From positions 6,799,361 through 6,863,360 of the forward strand of contig NZ_CP030862.1 in NCBI RefSeq assembly GCF_003325375.1: a stretch of 64,000 nucleotides of DNA, written 5' to 3'. The first letter of the stretch is position 1. Each line of letters starts with the position of its first letter. Made by a program: the position numbers and the translations under genes. The stretch comes from Streptomyces globosus. GTDB taxonomy: Bacteria > Actinomycetota > Actinomycetes > Streptomycetales > Streptomycetaceae. Under the pieces are notes generated by a model that worked only from the letters and a program-made list of their open reading frames with translations, had not been told where the DNA came from and searched no databases. Shown here piece after piece: positions 9,138 to 16,136 of this stretch.

Positions 9138-9270
9138 GGGTGACGCCGAGGATGTCCCCGATCCGGCGAAGCTGAGCGTCCCCGAGCGGGGGCGCGTCGC
9201 AGACGCACCGTTCGATCCAGGCGTCCACCTTGGCTTCGTCACAGGTGAGCGTCTGAGCTGCGCAGCTCAT
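9106..9270 (-). CDS. small conserved-type protein coupled to rep
   Basis: A 54-aa protein (MSCAAQTLT...). The start ATG overlaps the rep stop codon (ATGA) with GGGGAGG seven bases upstream, indicating translational coupling. It contains a short helical stretch VDAWIERCVCDAPPLG, reminiscent of small proteins often seen beside rep and int in actinomycete integrative elements. Its 3' end overlaps the convergent integrase by ~30 bp. Function unknown. Confidence 0.55.
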   Translation of the reverse strand: MSCAAQTLTCDEAKVDAWIERCVCDAPPLGDAQLRRIGDILGVTLTRKPTATPA

Positions 9271-10619
9271 GCCCATACCTCCCCTTCGGTCTTGGCCCGT
9301 TCCTTGTCGGCGCGGGCTTGGTTGATTTCGTGGCGTGTCTGGTTGGCGAGGAGTTCTTCGCCGGGGCGGTAGCCGGAGGCGAGGTAGGCCCAGGAGGACT
9401 CGGTGACGAGCACGGTGTCCGGGCCGGGGGCGGGGTGGCCGGAGCGCGCGCGGGCGGCCTCTGCCTGAGCAGTGCGCCAGGCGCGGCGGACATCGCGGAG
9501 TGCGCCGAGGGTGGTGAAGTAGGCGCGGGACTTGGTGGAGAAGTGGCCGCGGAAGCCGAGCATGTGTGCCCACTTGCAGAGCTTGAGGTCTGCGAATTCG
9601 GACAGGCCGCCCAGGTCCCAGGCGGTACGGATCATCTGCCGGACGTGGCTCTGTGCCCGAAGGTTCTTGATCGGCTCTGCCTGGCGGGTGCCGTGGCAGT
9701 CGGGGCACAGGTCGCGGATCGTGCCGCCGACAGTGCCACGGCCGGAGCAGGTACGGCAGACCATCGTCCGGTGCACGGTGCCGGAGTCCTCAGCGCTCTT
9801 CGTGGCGTACTTCGCGACGTACCCGGCAACAGCGGCGTCGGTGAGTTCGCCGTCACCGAGTGCGGTGATCTCCCGGACATCGAACTTCCTGCCCCAGCGG
9901 ATCTCATGGTCCCCCACCGTGTCGGAGACCACCGCGAGCGCGGTTGCTTCGACGGCAGTCCCGATGGCTTCGTTGAGGGCGGCCACGGTGGCGAAGGCCG
10001 GCGGGGCGCTGGTGTGTCCGTCGGGGCCATCGAAGCGCACGACCGCGTGGAAGTGGACCAAGCCCCGCTGCTGATACTCGGCGACCTTCGCGAAGGAGAC
10101 CCGCAGCACCTCTTTCATGGCCTTCTGCGTCATGTGCAGATGCGCGGCCAGCGCCCGGCGCAGGTTGAGGGTGAAGCGTGCCCACAGCGCGCCCGCGTGG
10201 GCGTTCCACAGCACGGCCCCCGTGTAGTCGTACGTCTTCGGGTCGAGTGGGGTACCAACCTCTGGGGCGCCCTCGGGGTGCCAGGTTCCGCAGCGGCAGG
10301 GGTAGGGCTTGCCGGTGTTGGTGGTGGGGCGGTTGTGGACCGGGCCGAAGGAGGGGGCGGTGAGGGTGAGGAACACGCGGGGGTGCGTGCGGACGGTTTC
10401 GGGGACGTTCTTGCCGCCGCACAGTCCGGCGCGGACGAGGTGGAACGTGTCGGCGGCGTGGCCCCCTGAACATGCCCGACCCCAACCCAAACAGGACACC
10501 GGCCAAAGCCGCTCCGGCCGACCGCGATGCACAGGTGCGGCAGTCATCGCCAACTGCCAAAGCAGGAACGGAGTTGACGCACGCGAGTTCCAGCGCGGAG
10601 GGGGTGTGCCGGGGCTCAT
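9267..10619 (-). CDS. RepSA-type rolling-circle replication initiator with atypical N-terminus
   Basis: The open frame is 450 aa; recognisable RepSA (pSAM2-type) sequence starts only near residue 54 (AADTFHLVRAGL). It includes TLTAPSFGPVHNRP, the metal-binding HUH-type motif VHFHAVVRFD (His189, His191), a likely catalytic region AGYVAKYATK with Tyr267 and Tyr271, a zinc-finger-like CRTCSGRG...CPDCHG, and WAHMLGFRGHFSTKSR. The usual N-terminal ~100 aa with its Cys-rich segment are missing and replaced by ~50 aa of unrelated sequence. No ribosome-binding site precedes ATG 10619. The gene may therefore be 5'-truncated and non-functional, or start internally (for example ATG 10547). Confidence 0.75.
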   Translation of the reverse strand: MSPGTPPPRWNSRASTPFLLWQLAMTAAPVHRGRPERLWPVSCLGWGRACSGGHAADTFHLVRAGLCGGKNVPETVRTHPRVFLTLTAPSFGPVHNRPTTNTGKPYPCRCGTWHPEGAPEVGTPLDPKTYDYTGAVLWNAHAGALWARFTLNLRRALAAHLHMTQKAMKEVLRVSFAKVAEYQQRGLVHFHAVVRFDGPDGHTSAPPAFATVAALNEAIGTAVEATALAVVSDTVGDHEIRWGRKFDVREITALGDGELTDAAVAGYVAKYATKSAEDSGTVHRTMVCRTCSGRGTVGGTIRDLCPDCHGTRQAEPIKNLRAQSHVRQMIRTAWDLGGLSEFADLKLCKWAHMLGFRGHFSTKSRAYFTTLGALRDVRRAWRTAQAEAARARSGHPAPGPDTVLVTESSWAYLASGYRPGEELLANQTRHEINQARADKERAKTEGEVWA

Positions 10620-10831
10620 GTAGGAGGCGCCGATCAGGCGTTCGGATGAGCGGGGGACGGGGCCGGAGGACGGACCCCCGTCAGGTCCTCCGCATGTCGG
10701 CTATCGCCATCCCATCGCACCGCCGAAGGCGAGCCTGAGCATTCTGAGATCCCTTGGTCAAGGCCCGCCGCCCGTCGCGTGTCAGCGGTACCTTCGCGTC
10801 AGAAGCGTGGTCTCAGATCGGGGTGGTGGGT

Positions 10832-12067
10832 GTGAGCGGGTACATCGAGGAGCAAGAGCGAATCGGACAGCGGGTACGGCGTCAGCGGCTCTCCGTCGGG
10901 ATGACTCAGGCCGATCTCGCCGCAGCGCTCGGGCGGACTCAGGGCTGGGTGTCCAAGCTGGAGAAGGGCCGGATCGAGCTGGACCGGGCCGGGCTGATCA
11001 ACGCCGTGGCCGCCGCCCTGCACTGCCACCCAAACACCCTGATCGAGCGCCCCTACACAGGCGGCGGAGCCGAGACCAAGTGGCAGGTCTCGGCAGCCTC
11101 GATCCTGCGGGAACTGCGCCGCTACGACCTGACGCCCGTCTTCGACGGTACCCCGCGCCCGTCCGAGGTGCTGTGGCAGGACATGAAGCGTCTGCTCCGC
11201 CTGCGGGACGCGGCGGCGAACGGCGCTGTGCTGGCCGAGCTGCCGGACATGCTGCGGGAGGCCCGCGCCCTCGCCGAGGTGTCCACCGGCCATGAGCGTG
11301 AAGAGGCGTTCGCGATCTACGCGGTGGCATGCAAGTTCGCGCACACCGCCGCCCACGCCCTCGGACACCCCGAGCTGGTCGCCATGGCTTGCGAGCGGGC
11401 GACGTGGTCGGCGCAGCTCTCCGGCGACCCGGTGATGCCCGCAATGGCGCTCTGGATGCGGATGTGGGACACATGGGCCTCCGCCGACTGGGACGACGCG
11501 CTCGCCCTCGGGGACAAGGCCCTCGCCGGCATCGAGACGGAATACGAAGCCGGTGACCCACTCGCCCTGCGCATGTGGGGCGCCCTGCACCTGCGGGCCG
11601 CGATCTCCTGCGCCCGGGCAGGGAACCCAGCCGGGTCGGACGAACGCATCGCCCTGGCCCGGACCGCGGGCGAGCGGGTCAACTCCTACGTCGGACCCGA
11701 GATCCATGATCGGCACTCGGTCACGTTCAGCCTCGGCAACGTCATCATCCACAGCGTCAGTGCCGCCCTGGAGATGAGCGACCAGACGAAGGCGCTTCGC
11801 CTCAACCGTGAGGCGGACCCCGCACACATTTCGGTTCTGCCGAACTCCCGTCTCGGGCACCACCACATGGACCTGGCCCGCGCGTGGCTGTGGGACGGCA
11901 ACCGGGACCAGGCCCTGACCGAGCTGGAGACCGCCGAGCGCATCGCCCCCCAGCTCGTCCGCAATCACCCCGTCGCTCGGGCGACTCTACGGAAGATCGT
12001 CTATGCCGAGCGGGTCGCTACCCGCCAGCGGCTGCGGGGCATGACCGGACGTTTTTCGCTGGATTGA
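10832..12067 (+). CDS. XRE-family helix-turn-helix regulator with TPR-like C-terminal domain
   Basis: A 411-aa protein. Residues ~10-65 form an XRE HTH (RVRRQRLSVGMTQADLAAAL, then TQGWVSKLEKGR). The rest is a helical repeat domain, as in Streptomyces regulators that sense peptides or small molecules. GTG 10832 is preferred over the upstream 10754, since it places the HTH near the N-terminus and fits related proteins. It precedes, in the same direction, the small-gene trio and the radical-SAM cassette, so it is the natural candidate pathway regulator of the cargo; this is inferred from position. Confidence 0.75.
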   Translation: MSGYIEEQERIGQRVRRQRLSVGMTQADLAAALGRTQGWVSKLEKGRIELDRAGLINAVAAALHCHPNTLIERPYTGGGAETKWQVSAASILRELRRYDLTPVFDGTPRPSEVLWQDMKRLLRLRDAAANGAVLAELPDMLREARALAEVSTGHEREEAFAIYAVACKFAHTAAHALGHPELVAMACERATWSAQLSGDPVMPAMALWMRMWDTWASADWDDALALGDKALAGIETEYEAGDPLALRMWGALHLRAAISCARAGNPAGSDERIALARTAGERVNSYVGPEIHDRHSVTFSLGNVIIHSVSAALEMSDQTKALRLNREADPAHISVLPNSRLGHHHMDLARAWLWDGNRDQALTELETAERIAPQLVRNHPVARATLRKIVYAERVATRQRLRGMTGRFSLD

Positions 12068-12125
12068 TCTGCGGGTATTCCACAGAATCATATTCGTGGG
12101 TAGCGGGCTGCATACGGTCCGCTAC

Positions 12126-12542
12126 ATGACCTCTACGCGTCGCACTGACCATGACCGCGTACGACGGCAGGCGGACGATACTGACCCCCGCTGGCCCCTG
12201 CGCGGCGATCTCGCGTACGACACCGCCACCTCCCGCACGGGTGTGGTCATAGACGTCCCCAACGACACCGGCACCACGGTCTACCGCCTGTGTCCCGAGG
12301 GCGGCGGCGTCGCGGGCTGGTCCGCCAGTCTCGACACCCTCGTGCCTGCCGAGGACGCGGCCCCACAGCCCATCCCCCGCCGGCCGCCCGCCAACGAGCC
12401 CCAGGGTCAGCCGGAGTACGCGCCCTGGGACGCATCCAGCAGTCCCGACCCCAGTCCGGGCCTGCGGGCCCGTGCCGAGCGGGGCATGGAGCGATTTTCG
12501 AAGTCGGCCGACGAGGACGACCAGGCCGGGAGTACCGCATGA
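12126..12542 (+). CDS. small hypothetical protein, first of a coupled trio
   Basis: A 138-aa hydrophilic protein, family not recognised. Residues 20-80 look like a compact beta-rich domain (RGDLAYDTATSRTGVVIDV, TTVYRLCPEGGG); the C-terminus is Pro-rich then charged. Its stop overlaps the next start (ATGA), suggesting translational coupling. It could belong with the XRE regulator, since such small proteins often accompany XRE genes in Streptomyces; that is inference. Confidence 0.5.
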   Translation: MTSTRRTDHDRVRRQADDTDPRWPLRGDLAYDTATSRTGVVIDVPNDTGTTVYRLCPEGGGVAGWSASLDTLVPAEDAAPQPIPRRPPANEPQGQPEYAPWDASSSPDPSPGLRARAERGMERFSKSADEDDQAGSTA

Positions 12543-12748
12543 GCCGCCTGCCTCGCTGGCTGCACGAGGGTGCCCGGGTCCTGGACCCCGCCGAAGACCG
12601 CGAGGGGATCGTGCAGTTCATCGGCGAGTGGGTCGATCCCACCACACGGAGGGCCATCCCCCGCGCGATCTTCTTGCGGCCCGAGGGCGGCGGCCGGGAA
12701 TGGGTCGTAGCCGACCATCAGGCCCTACGCGAGGCGGACCCCCGATGA
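12539..12748 (+). CDS. small hypothetical protein, second of the trio
   Basis: A 69-aa protein beginning MSRLPRWLHEGARVLD. It appears to be a single beta-rich domain with basic and acidic residues (GIVQFIGEWVDP, AIFLRPEGGG). It resembles the preceding protein in having a short 'val-x-phe/ile' core with RPEGGG/CPEGGG, so the two may be diverged relatives. Start and stop codons both overlap neighbours by 4 nt (ATGA). Function unknown. Confidence 0.5.
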   Translation: MSRLPRWLHEGARVLDPAEDREGIVQFIGEWVDPTTRRAIPRAIFLRPEGGGREWVVADHQALREADPR

Positions 12749-12918
12749 ACGCCCGCCCAGGGGAGTTACCGCCGCCCGGCTGGGGCATGATCGCCTCCCT
12801 CCTCTTGATCGGTCTCGCTGGTCCCGCCATCGTCCTCAGCGGCCAGGTCCTGAACCTGGACCAGTCGGCGAGTACACCCCCTCCGGCCACCGTGCCGGAC
12901 GTCGAACCGCCCTCGTAG
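12745..12918 (+). CDS. small single-pass membrane protein, third of the trio
   Basis: A 57-aa protein with one hydrophobic segment (MIASLLLIGLAGPAIVLSGQ, residues ~15-34) and a short Pro-rich tail. It starts within the stop of the upstream gene (ATGA). It could be a membrane anchor or small transporter accessory; nothing specific can be assigned. Confidence 0.45.
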   Translation: MNARPGELPPPGWGMIASLLLIGLAGPAIVLSGQVLNLDQSASTPPPATVPDVEPPS

Positions 12919-13015
12919 GCGACCCACAAGCTCCCCGCCCTGGTGGTCGCGCAGGCACCACCCGGGTGGGGGCACCACTCCGCCCGCCCCTTCCCGCGCC
13001 AGCCGGGCGGAGCAC

Positions 13016-13054
13016 GGCGCCGGGGGTTCTGATCCCCCATGCACCCCCGGCGCC
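13016..13054. terminator. 12-bp stem hairpin ahead of the radical SAM gene
   Basis: Arms GGCGCCGGGGGT and ACCCCCGGCGCC are perfectly complementary around a 15-nt loop. It follows the small-gene trio and precedes the maturase start by ~36 nt, so it separates two transcription units or acts as an attenuator in the leader of the maturase gene. Confidence 0.6.
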
Positions 13055-13090
13055 ATCCACACACCACTCGCTCACACCGAGAGGAGCACG

Positions 13091-14209
13091 ATGCACAGTG
13101 CCTTACGGCTCGCGACCGTCCCCCGGTCCGTGATCATGCAGCCGACCACGCAGTGCCTCCCCATGGACTGCACGTATTGCTACCTGCCGTTCCGGAAGAT
13201 GAAGAACCTGATGCCGGTGGCCGTCGCCGAGGCCGTGGCCACGTCCGTCAACCCGTGGGCTGCCGACGATCCGGCGTTCGAGGTGGTGTGGCACGGCGGC
13301 GAGCCGCTGGCCACCGGCCGCGAGCACCTGACGGCCCTCATGGCCCCATTCAGGGGCGTGAAGCACTCCGTGCAGACGAACGCCGCACTCATAGATGACG
13401 CATGGTGCGCGTTCCTGCTGGAGCACGACGTGCACGTGGGCGTCAGCATCGACGGCCCCGCGGACATGAACACCCACCGCATCACCCTCGCCGGCCACCC
13501 GGGATTCCGCGTCACCATGCGGGGAATCGAGCGACTACGGCACCACGGCATCCCCTACTCCGCCATCGCTGTGGTCTCCGATCCCGACCCGGCCGACGCC
13601 GCCCGCTTCTACGAGTTCTTCGCCGAGCTGGGCGTGACCACCCTCGGCGTCAACGTCGAAGAGGAAGAGGGAGTCAACACCGGCTCCAAGGACGCCGACC
13701 CCGTGCGGGCGTCCGAGTTCTGGGCGGCCCTCACGGATGCCTGGCACGGTAACCCCGTCATACGGCTGCGCGAGGTGCAGCGCGTACTCAACTTCGCCGG
13801 TGCCGTCCTACAGGGCCACGAGACCGCCCCCATGCCCGCGTCCTCGCCGTGGGATCCGCTGCCGACCGTCGCCCATGACGGCGGCGTGGTCATGCTCTCC
13901 CCGGAGCTGGCCGGGTTCACCGACCCTCGGTTCGGTGACTTCACCACCGGCAACGTGCTCAAGGACGACTTGGACGTTCTGGTAGCCGAAGCCGAGGAGC
14001 GCACCCCCTGGATCACTGAGTTCTGGGACGGCGTGGACGCCTGCCGTGCCACCTGCCCCACCTTCGCCTTCTGCGGAGGTGCACACCCCGCGAACCGGTA
14101 CTTCGAGCACGGGGGCCGCATGGACGGCACCCGTACCTCGTACTGCACCACCTCGAAGATCGCCCTACTTGAAGGAGTGACGCGACATGTCCGCACACAC
14201 CGCCCCTGA
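13091..14209 (+). CDS. GrrM-like radical SAM/SPASM peptide maturase (cyclophane synthase)
   Basis: A 372-aa enzyme. The N-terminal MQPTTQCLPMDCTYCYLPF holds the radical-SAM cluster cysteines C22, C27 and C30; the spacing is CX4CX2C rather than canonical CX3CX2C. Family features follow: VWHGGEPL, VQTNAALI, VGVSIDGP, GVNVEEEEGVN, LSPELAGF, and a SPASM-type C-terminus with C318, C322, C328 and C352. The overall layout is that of the GrrM group, which forms C-C crosslinks between an aromatic ring and the residue two positions on. RBS GAGAGGAG precedes ATG 13091. The 3' end overlaps the precursor gene by 23 bp, implying coupled expression. Substrate is inferred to be that precursor. Confidence 0.85.
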   Translation: MHSALRLATVPRSVIMQPTTQCLPMDCTYCYLPFRKMKNLMPVAVAEAVATSVNPWAADDPAFEVVWHGGEPLATGREHLTALMAPFRGVKHSVQTNAALIDDAWCAFLLEHDVHVGVSIDGPADMNTHRITLAGHPGFRVTMRGIERLRHHGIPYSAIAVVSDPDPADAARFYEFFAELGVTTLGVNVEEEEGVNTGSKDADPVRASEFWAALTDAWHGNPVIRLREVQRVLNFAGAVLQGHETAPMPASSPWDPLPTVAHDGGVVMLSPELAGFTDPRFGDFTTGNVLKDDLDVLVAEAEERTPWITEFWDGVDACRATCPTFAFCGGAHPANRYFEHGGRMDGTRTSYCTTSKIALLEGVTRHVRTHRP

Positions 14210-14423
14210 CGCCACCACGCTCGTGATGGACTCGGCACCGGGATTCACGTCTCTGCTGGAGGCCGCCGGCACCGCCGCCATCGCGCGCTGGGGAAACACC
14301 TGGAGCAACGCCGACTTCGAGAACTACCTGTCCGCGACCACGTTCGACAACCGGCCGACGTGGGACAACCCCACCCCCGTGTTCGACAACAGGCCCACCT
14401 GGGACAACTGGAAGAACAAGTAG
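14187..14423 (+). CDS. RiPP precursor peptide with FDNRPTWDN repeats
   Basis: A 78-aa peptide. Residues 1-34 look like a leader (TTLVMDSAPGFTSLLEAAG). The C-terminal part holds eight aromatic-X-Asn triplets: WGN 35, WSN 39, FEN 44, FDN 53, WDN 59, FDN 66, WDN 72 and WKN 75. FDNRPTWDN is repeated exactly at residues 53-61 and 66-74. Aromatic-X-Asn is a known substrate pattern for cyclophane-forming radical SAM enzymes, so several crosslinks are expected. ATG 14187 lies inside the maturase 3' end, preceded by GAAGGAG. No Gly-Gly cleavage site or peptidase is evident. Precursor role is inferred from context and repeats. Confidence 0.8.
   Translation: MSAHTAPDATTLVMDSAPGFTSLLEAAGTAAIARWGNTWSNADFENYLSATTFDNRPTWDNPTPVFDNRPTWDNWKNK
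14343..14408 (+). repeat. tandem coding repeat in the precursor core
   Basis: Two 27-nt units (14343-14369 and 14382-14408) encode FDNRPTWDN identically but with different codons (for example AACCGGCCG versus AACAGGCCC), so the peptide rather than the DNA repeat is conserved. A 12-nt spacer encodes PTPV. Confidence 0.9.
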
Positions 14424-14440
14424 CGCCGCCCACACCGAAC

Positions 14441-14473
14441 GGGGCGGCCCTGTCAGCCGCGCAGGGCCGCCCC
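14441..14473 (+). terminator. hairpin directly after the precursor gene
   Basis: GGGGCGGCCCTG and CAGGGCCGCCCC form a perfect 12-bp stem with a 9-nt loop, starting 18 nt past the precursor stop and ending 10 nt before the Shine-Dalgarno of the next gene. It probably acts as a partial terminator or 3' stabiliser, giving more precursor than downstream product. Confidence 0.7.
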
Positions 14474-14497
14474 GGCACCACCAAGGAGGAGCACACC

Positions 14498-15172
14498 ATG
14501 GCCACCCGCACCTTCGGCCACGTCACCGTCACCACGCCCGACCTGGACGAGCCCGGCCTATACCTCTCGACCGTCGACACCCTCGACAGCCCGCGCGGCG
14601 CCCTCCAGGACTTCACGTTCGGTGACGCCGACCTGCGGGCGCTTGGCCTTGCAGATACCCAGCTCGTCACCGGCCGCATCACGGGCCTGCGCTCCAAGCG
14701 GGTCGAGTTCGAGGCCTTGAACCTGCACGGGGTGGAAATCACCGGCAGCGACCTCGGGGCGGTCCGCTGGAACGAGAGCAAGCTGACCCGCACGCTCCTC
14801 CGCGACTGCAAGCTGATGGGGGCCGCCCTGGACGGCCTGGTGCTCGATGACGTGCTGTTCGAAGGCTGCAAATTCGACTACGCGACCTTCGAAAAGGTCC
14901 GAGCAACGGGGCCCGTCGCGTTCGCCGGCTGCACCTTCACCGAGGCCACATTCACCGACTGCGACCTGTCCGACGTCGTGTTCTCCGAATGCACGTTCAG
15001 GCTCACCGAGTTCGGCACCGGTCGCTACCGGGACACCGACCTGCGCGGCAACGATCTCTCGACAATCCGCGGCGTCTCCAACCTGTCCAAGATCCGCATC
15101 GGGCACGTCCAGCAGAGCGACATCGCCCAGGCCCTCGTGAACGAACTCGACATGACCCTCGGCGACGACTGA
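14498..15172 (+). CDS. pentapeptide-repeat-like protein in the RiPP cassette
   Basis: A 224-aa protein with irregular pentapeptide repeats A(D/N)LXX, from about residue 35 to 190 (DADLRALGL, FEALNLHGVEITGSDL, FAGCTFTEATFTDCDLSDVVFSECTF, DTDLRGNDL). Such repeats fold as a right-handed quadrilateral beta-helix. Known cytoplasmic relatives protect DNA gyrase from toxins (McbG, Qnr, MfpA) by DNA mimicry. In this setting it may be an immunity protein or a substrate scaffold; neither is shown. The start ATG follows AAGGAGG perfectly. It is in the same operon as the maturase, separated from the precursor by a hairpin. Confidence 0.75.
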   Translation: MATRTFGHVTVTTPDLDEPGLYLSTVDTLDSPRGALQDFTFGDADLRALGLADTQLVTGRITGLRSKRVEFEALNLHGVEITGSDLGAVRWNESKLTRTLLRDCKLMGAALDGLVLDDVLFEGCKFDYATFEKVRATGPVAFAGCTFTEATFTDCDLSDVVFSECTFRLTEFGTGRYRDTDLRGNDLSTIRGVSNLSKIRIGHVQQSDIAQALVNELDMTLGDD

Positions 15173-15185
15173 GCCAGGAGGACCA

Positions 15186-15902
15186 GTGCCCTTACACGTA
15201 GCCTTCACCGACCGGGGCGGCTTGCGGGGGCGGTGCGACGTCGCTGCGGTCCGCACCGTCATCGGGGATCCCGCCTTCGAAGACGGGGCGGTCGTACCGT
15301 CCGGGCTGTGGCAGCCGCTCAGCGAGTCTGCCGCCCAAGCGCTGAACGCCCCGCCGTGGACCCCGCCGAGCACGCTGGTGGAGATCGTCCGGCCGCCAGC
15401 ACCGAACGGCGGGAAGCTGGAAGACCTGGCACAGCAGATAGGCGACGAACAGGCCCAGTACCTGGGTCAGGCCCTCGCCAAGCCCGACATGATCACCACC
15501 ACCGAGAACTACCAGGACGGCCGCCTCATCGGCCTCCATCTCGACAACTGGGACAAGCTCAATTACGGGCAGAAGACGACCGGCCGACGCCGCCTCGCCC
15601 TCAATCTGGGCCCCGGAACCCGGTACATCCTTCTGGGCGCCCTCGACGCCCAAGCCGTCTGCCGGGCAGTCCACCCCGAGGACTATGCGTACCGCTGCCC
15701 CAGCACGGACGACTACCGCGCCCACGTCGCCGCAGGGCACCCCATCCGGTGCATCCGGATCCGACTTGCACCCGGCGAGGGCTACATCGCCCCCACGGAG
15801 TACCTGCTACACGACGGCTCCACCGATAACCAGGACCAGCCGTCGGCCATGGCCTTCTGGCTCGGCCGCTGGCAGCGCGGCACCCTGCCGTCCCTCGTCT
15901 GA
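15186..15902 (+). CDS. putative Fe(II)/2-oxoglutarate-type oxygenase
   Basis: A 238-aa protein starting at GTG 15186 behind AGGAGG. A double-stranded beta-helix is suggested by LIGLHLDNWDK (His118-X-Asp120, a facial-triad motif), RRLALNLGPGTRYILLG, IRCIRIRLAPGEGYIAPTEYLLHDGST and a His209 ninety residues after the HxD, matching the spacing of the distal metal ligand. Fe/2OG enzymes hydroxylate Asn, Asp or other residues in peptides, so it could tailor the cyclophane product. Family membership is inferred from motif spacing, not from clear similarity; a cupin-like non-enzymatic role is an alternative. Confidence 0.55.
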   Translation: MPLHVAFTDRGGLRGRCDVAAVRTVIGDPAFEDGAVVPSGLWQPLSESAAQALNAPPWTPPSTLVEIVRPPAPNGGKLEDLAQQIGDEQAQYLGQALAKPDMITTTENYQDGRLIGLHLDNWDKLNYGQKTTGRRRLALNLGPGTRYILLGALDAQAVCRAVHPEDYAYRCPSTDDYRAHVAAGHPIRCIRIRLAPGEGYIAPTEYLLHDGSTDNQDQPSAMAFWLGRWQRGTLPSLV

Positions 15903-15995
15903 TCGCGACGCCGCCACCTCGGTCACATCGACCCCGCGCGGGTGGACTACCGCTTCAGGTCGTCTGGCCTGGGGCGCCGGCCGGAGGGGCTGACA

Positions 15996-16037
15996 CACAT
16001 GGTCCCGGTTCGAAGTGGCGGAACCGGGGACCATGTG
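15996..16037. repeat. long imperfect inverted repeat at the element's right end
   Basis: CACATGGTCCCGGTTC and GAACCGGGGACCATGTG pair along 16 positions with a single bulged base around a 9-nt loop. It lies 94 nt after the oxygenase gene and could be the cassette's terminator. The nearby GACGAT/ATCGTC repeat (16045-16058) adds a small second hairpin. Confidence 0.6.
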
Positions 16038-16084
16038 CTGAAGGACGATCTATCGTCTGAAGATCAGTCCACAGAACAAACGAA

Positions 16085-16123
16085 GGCTGACCGACGACTC
16101 CCCCCGGATGCCGTCGGTCAGCC
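16085..16123. terminator. bidirectional terminator between the cargo and thiC
   Basis: GGCTGACCGACG and CGTCGGTCAGCC are perfect 12-bp arms around a 15-nt loop, 14 nt beyond the thiC stop codon. Being inside the element, it gives the reconstituted thiC gene a new terminator. Confidence 0.75.
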
Positions 16124-16136
16124 CTATTTACGCAGG

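Noticed and set aside
13016..13060. Degenerate tRNA 3' half (GGGGGTTCTGATCCCCC followed by CGCCA)
   Set aside because: The T-loop does not fit TTCRANY, no acceptor or anticodon arm is found, and the larger perfect inverted repeat explains the segment as a hairpin.
15996..16037. tRNA-like GGTTCGAA element suggesting a tRNA att site
   Set aside because: No cloverleaf can be drawn; the att core is clearly in thiC.
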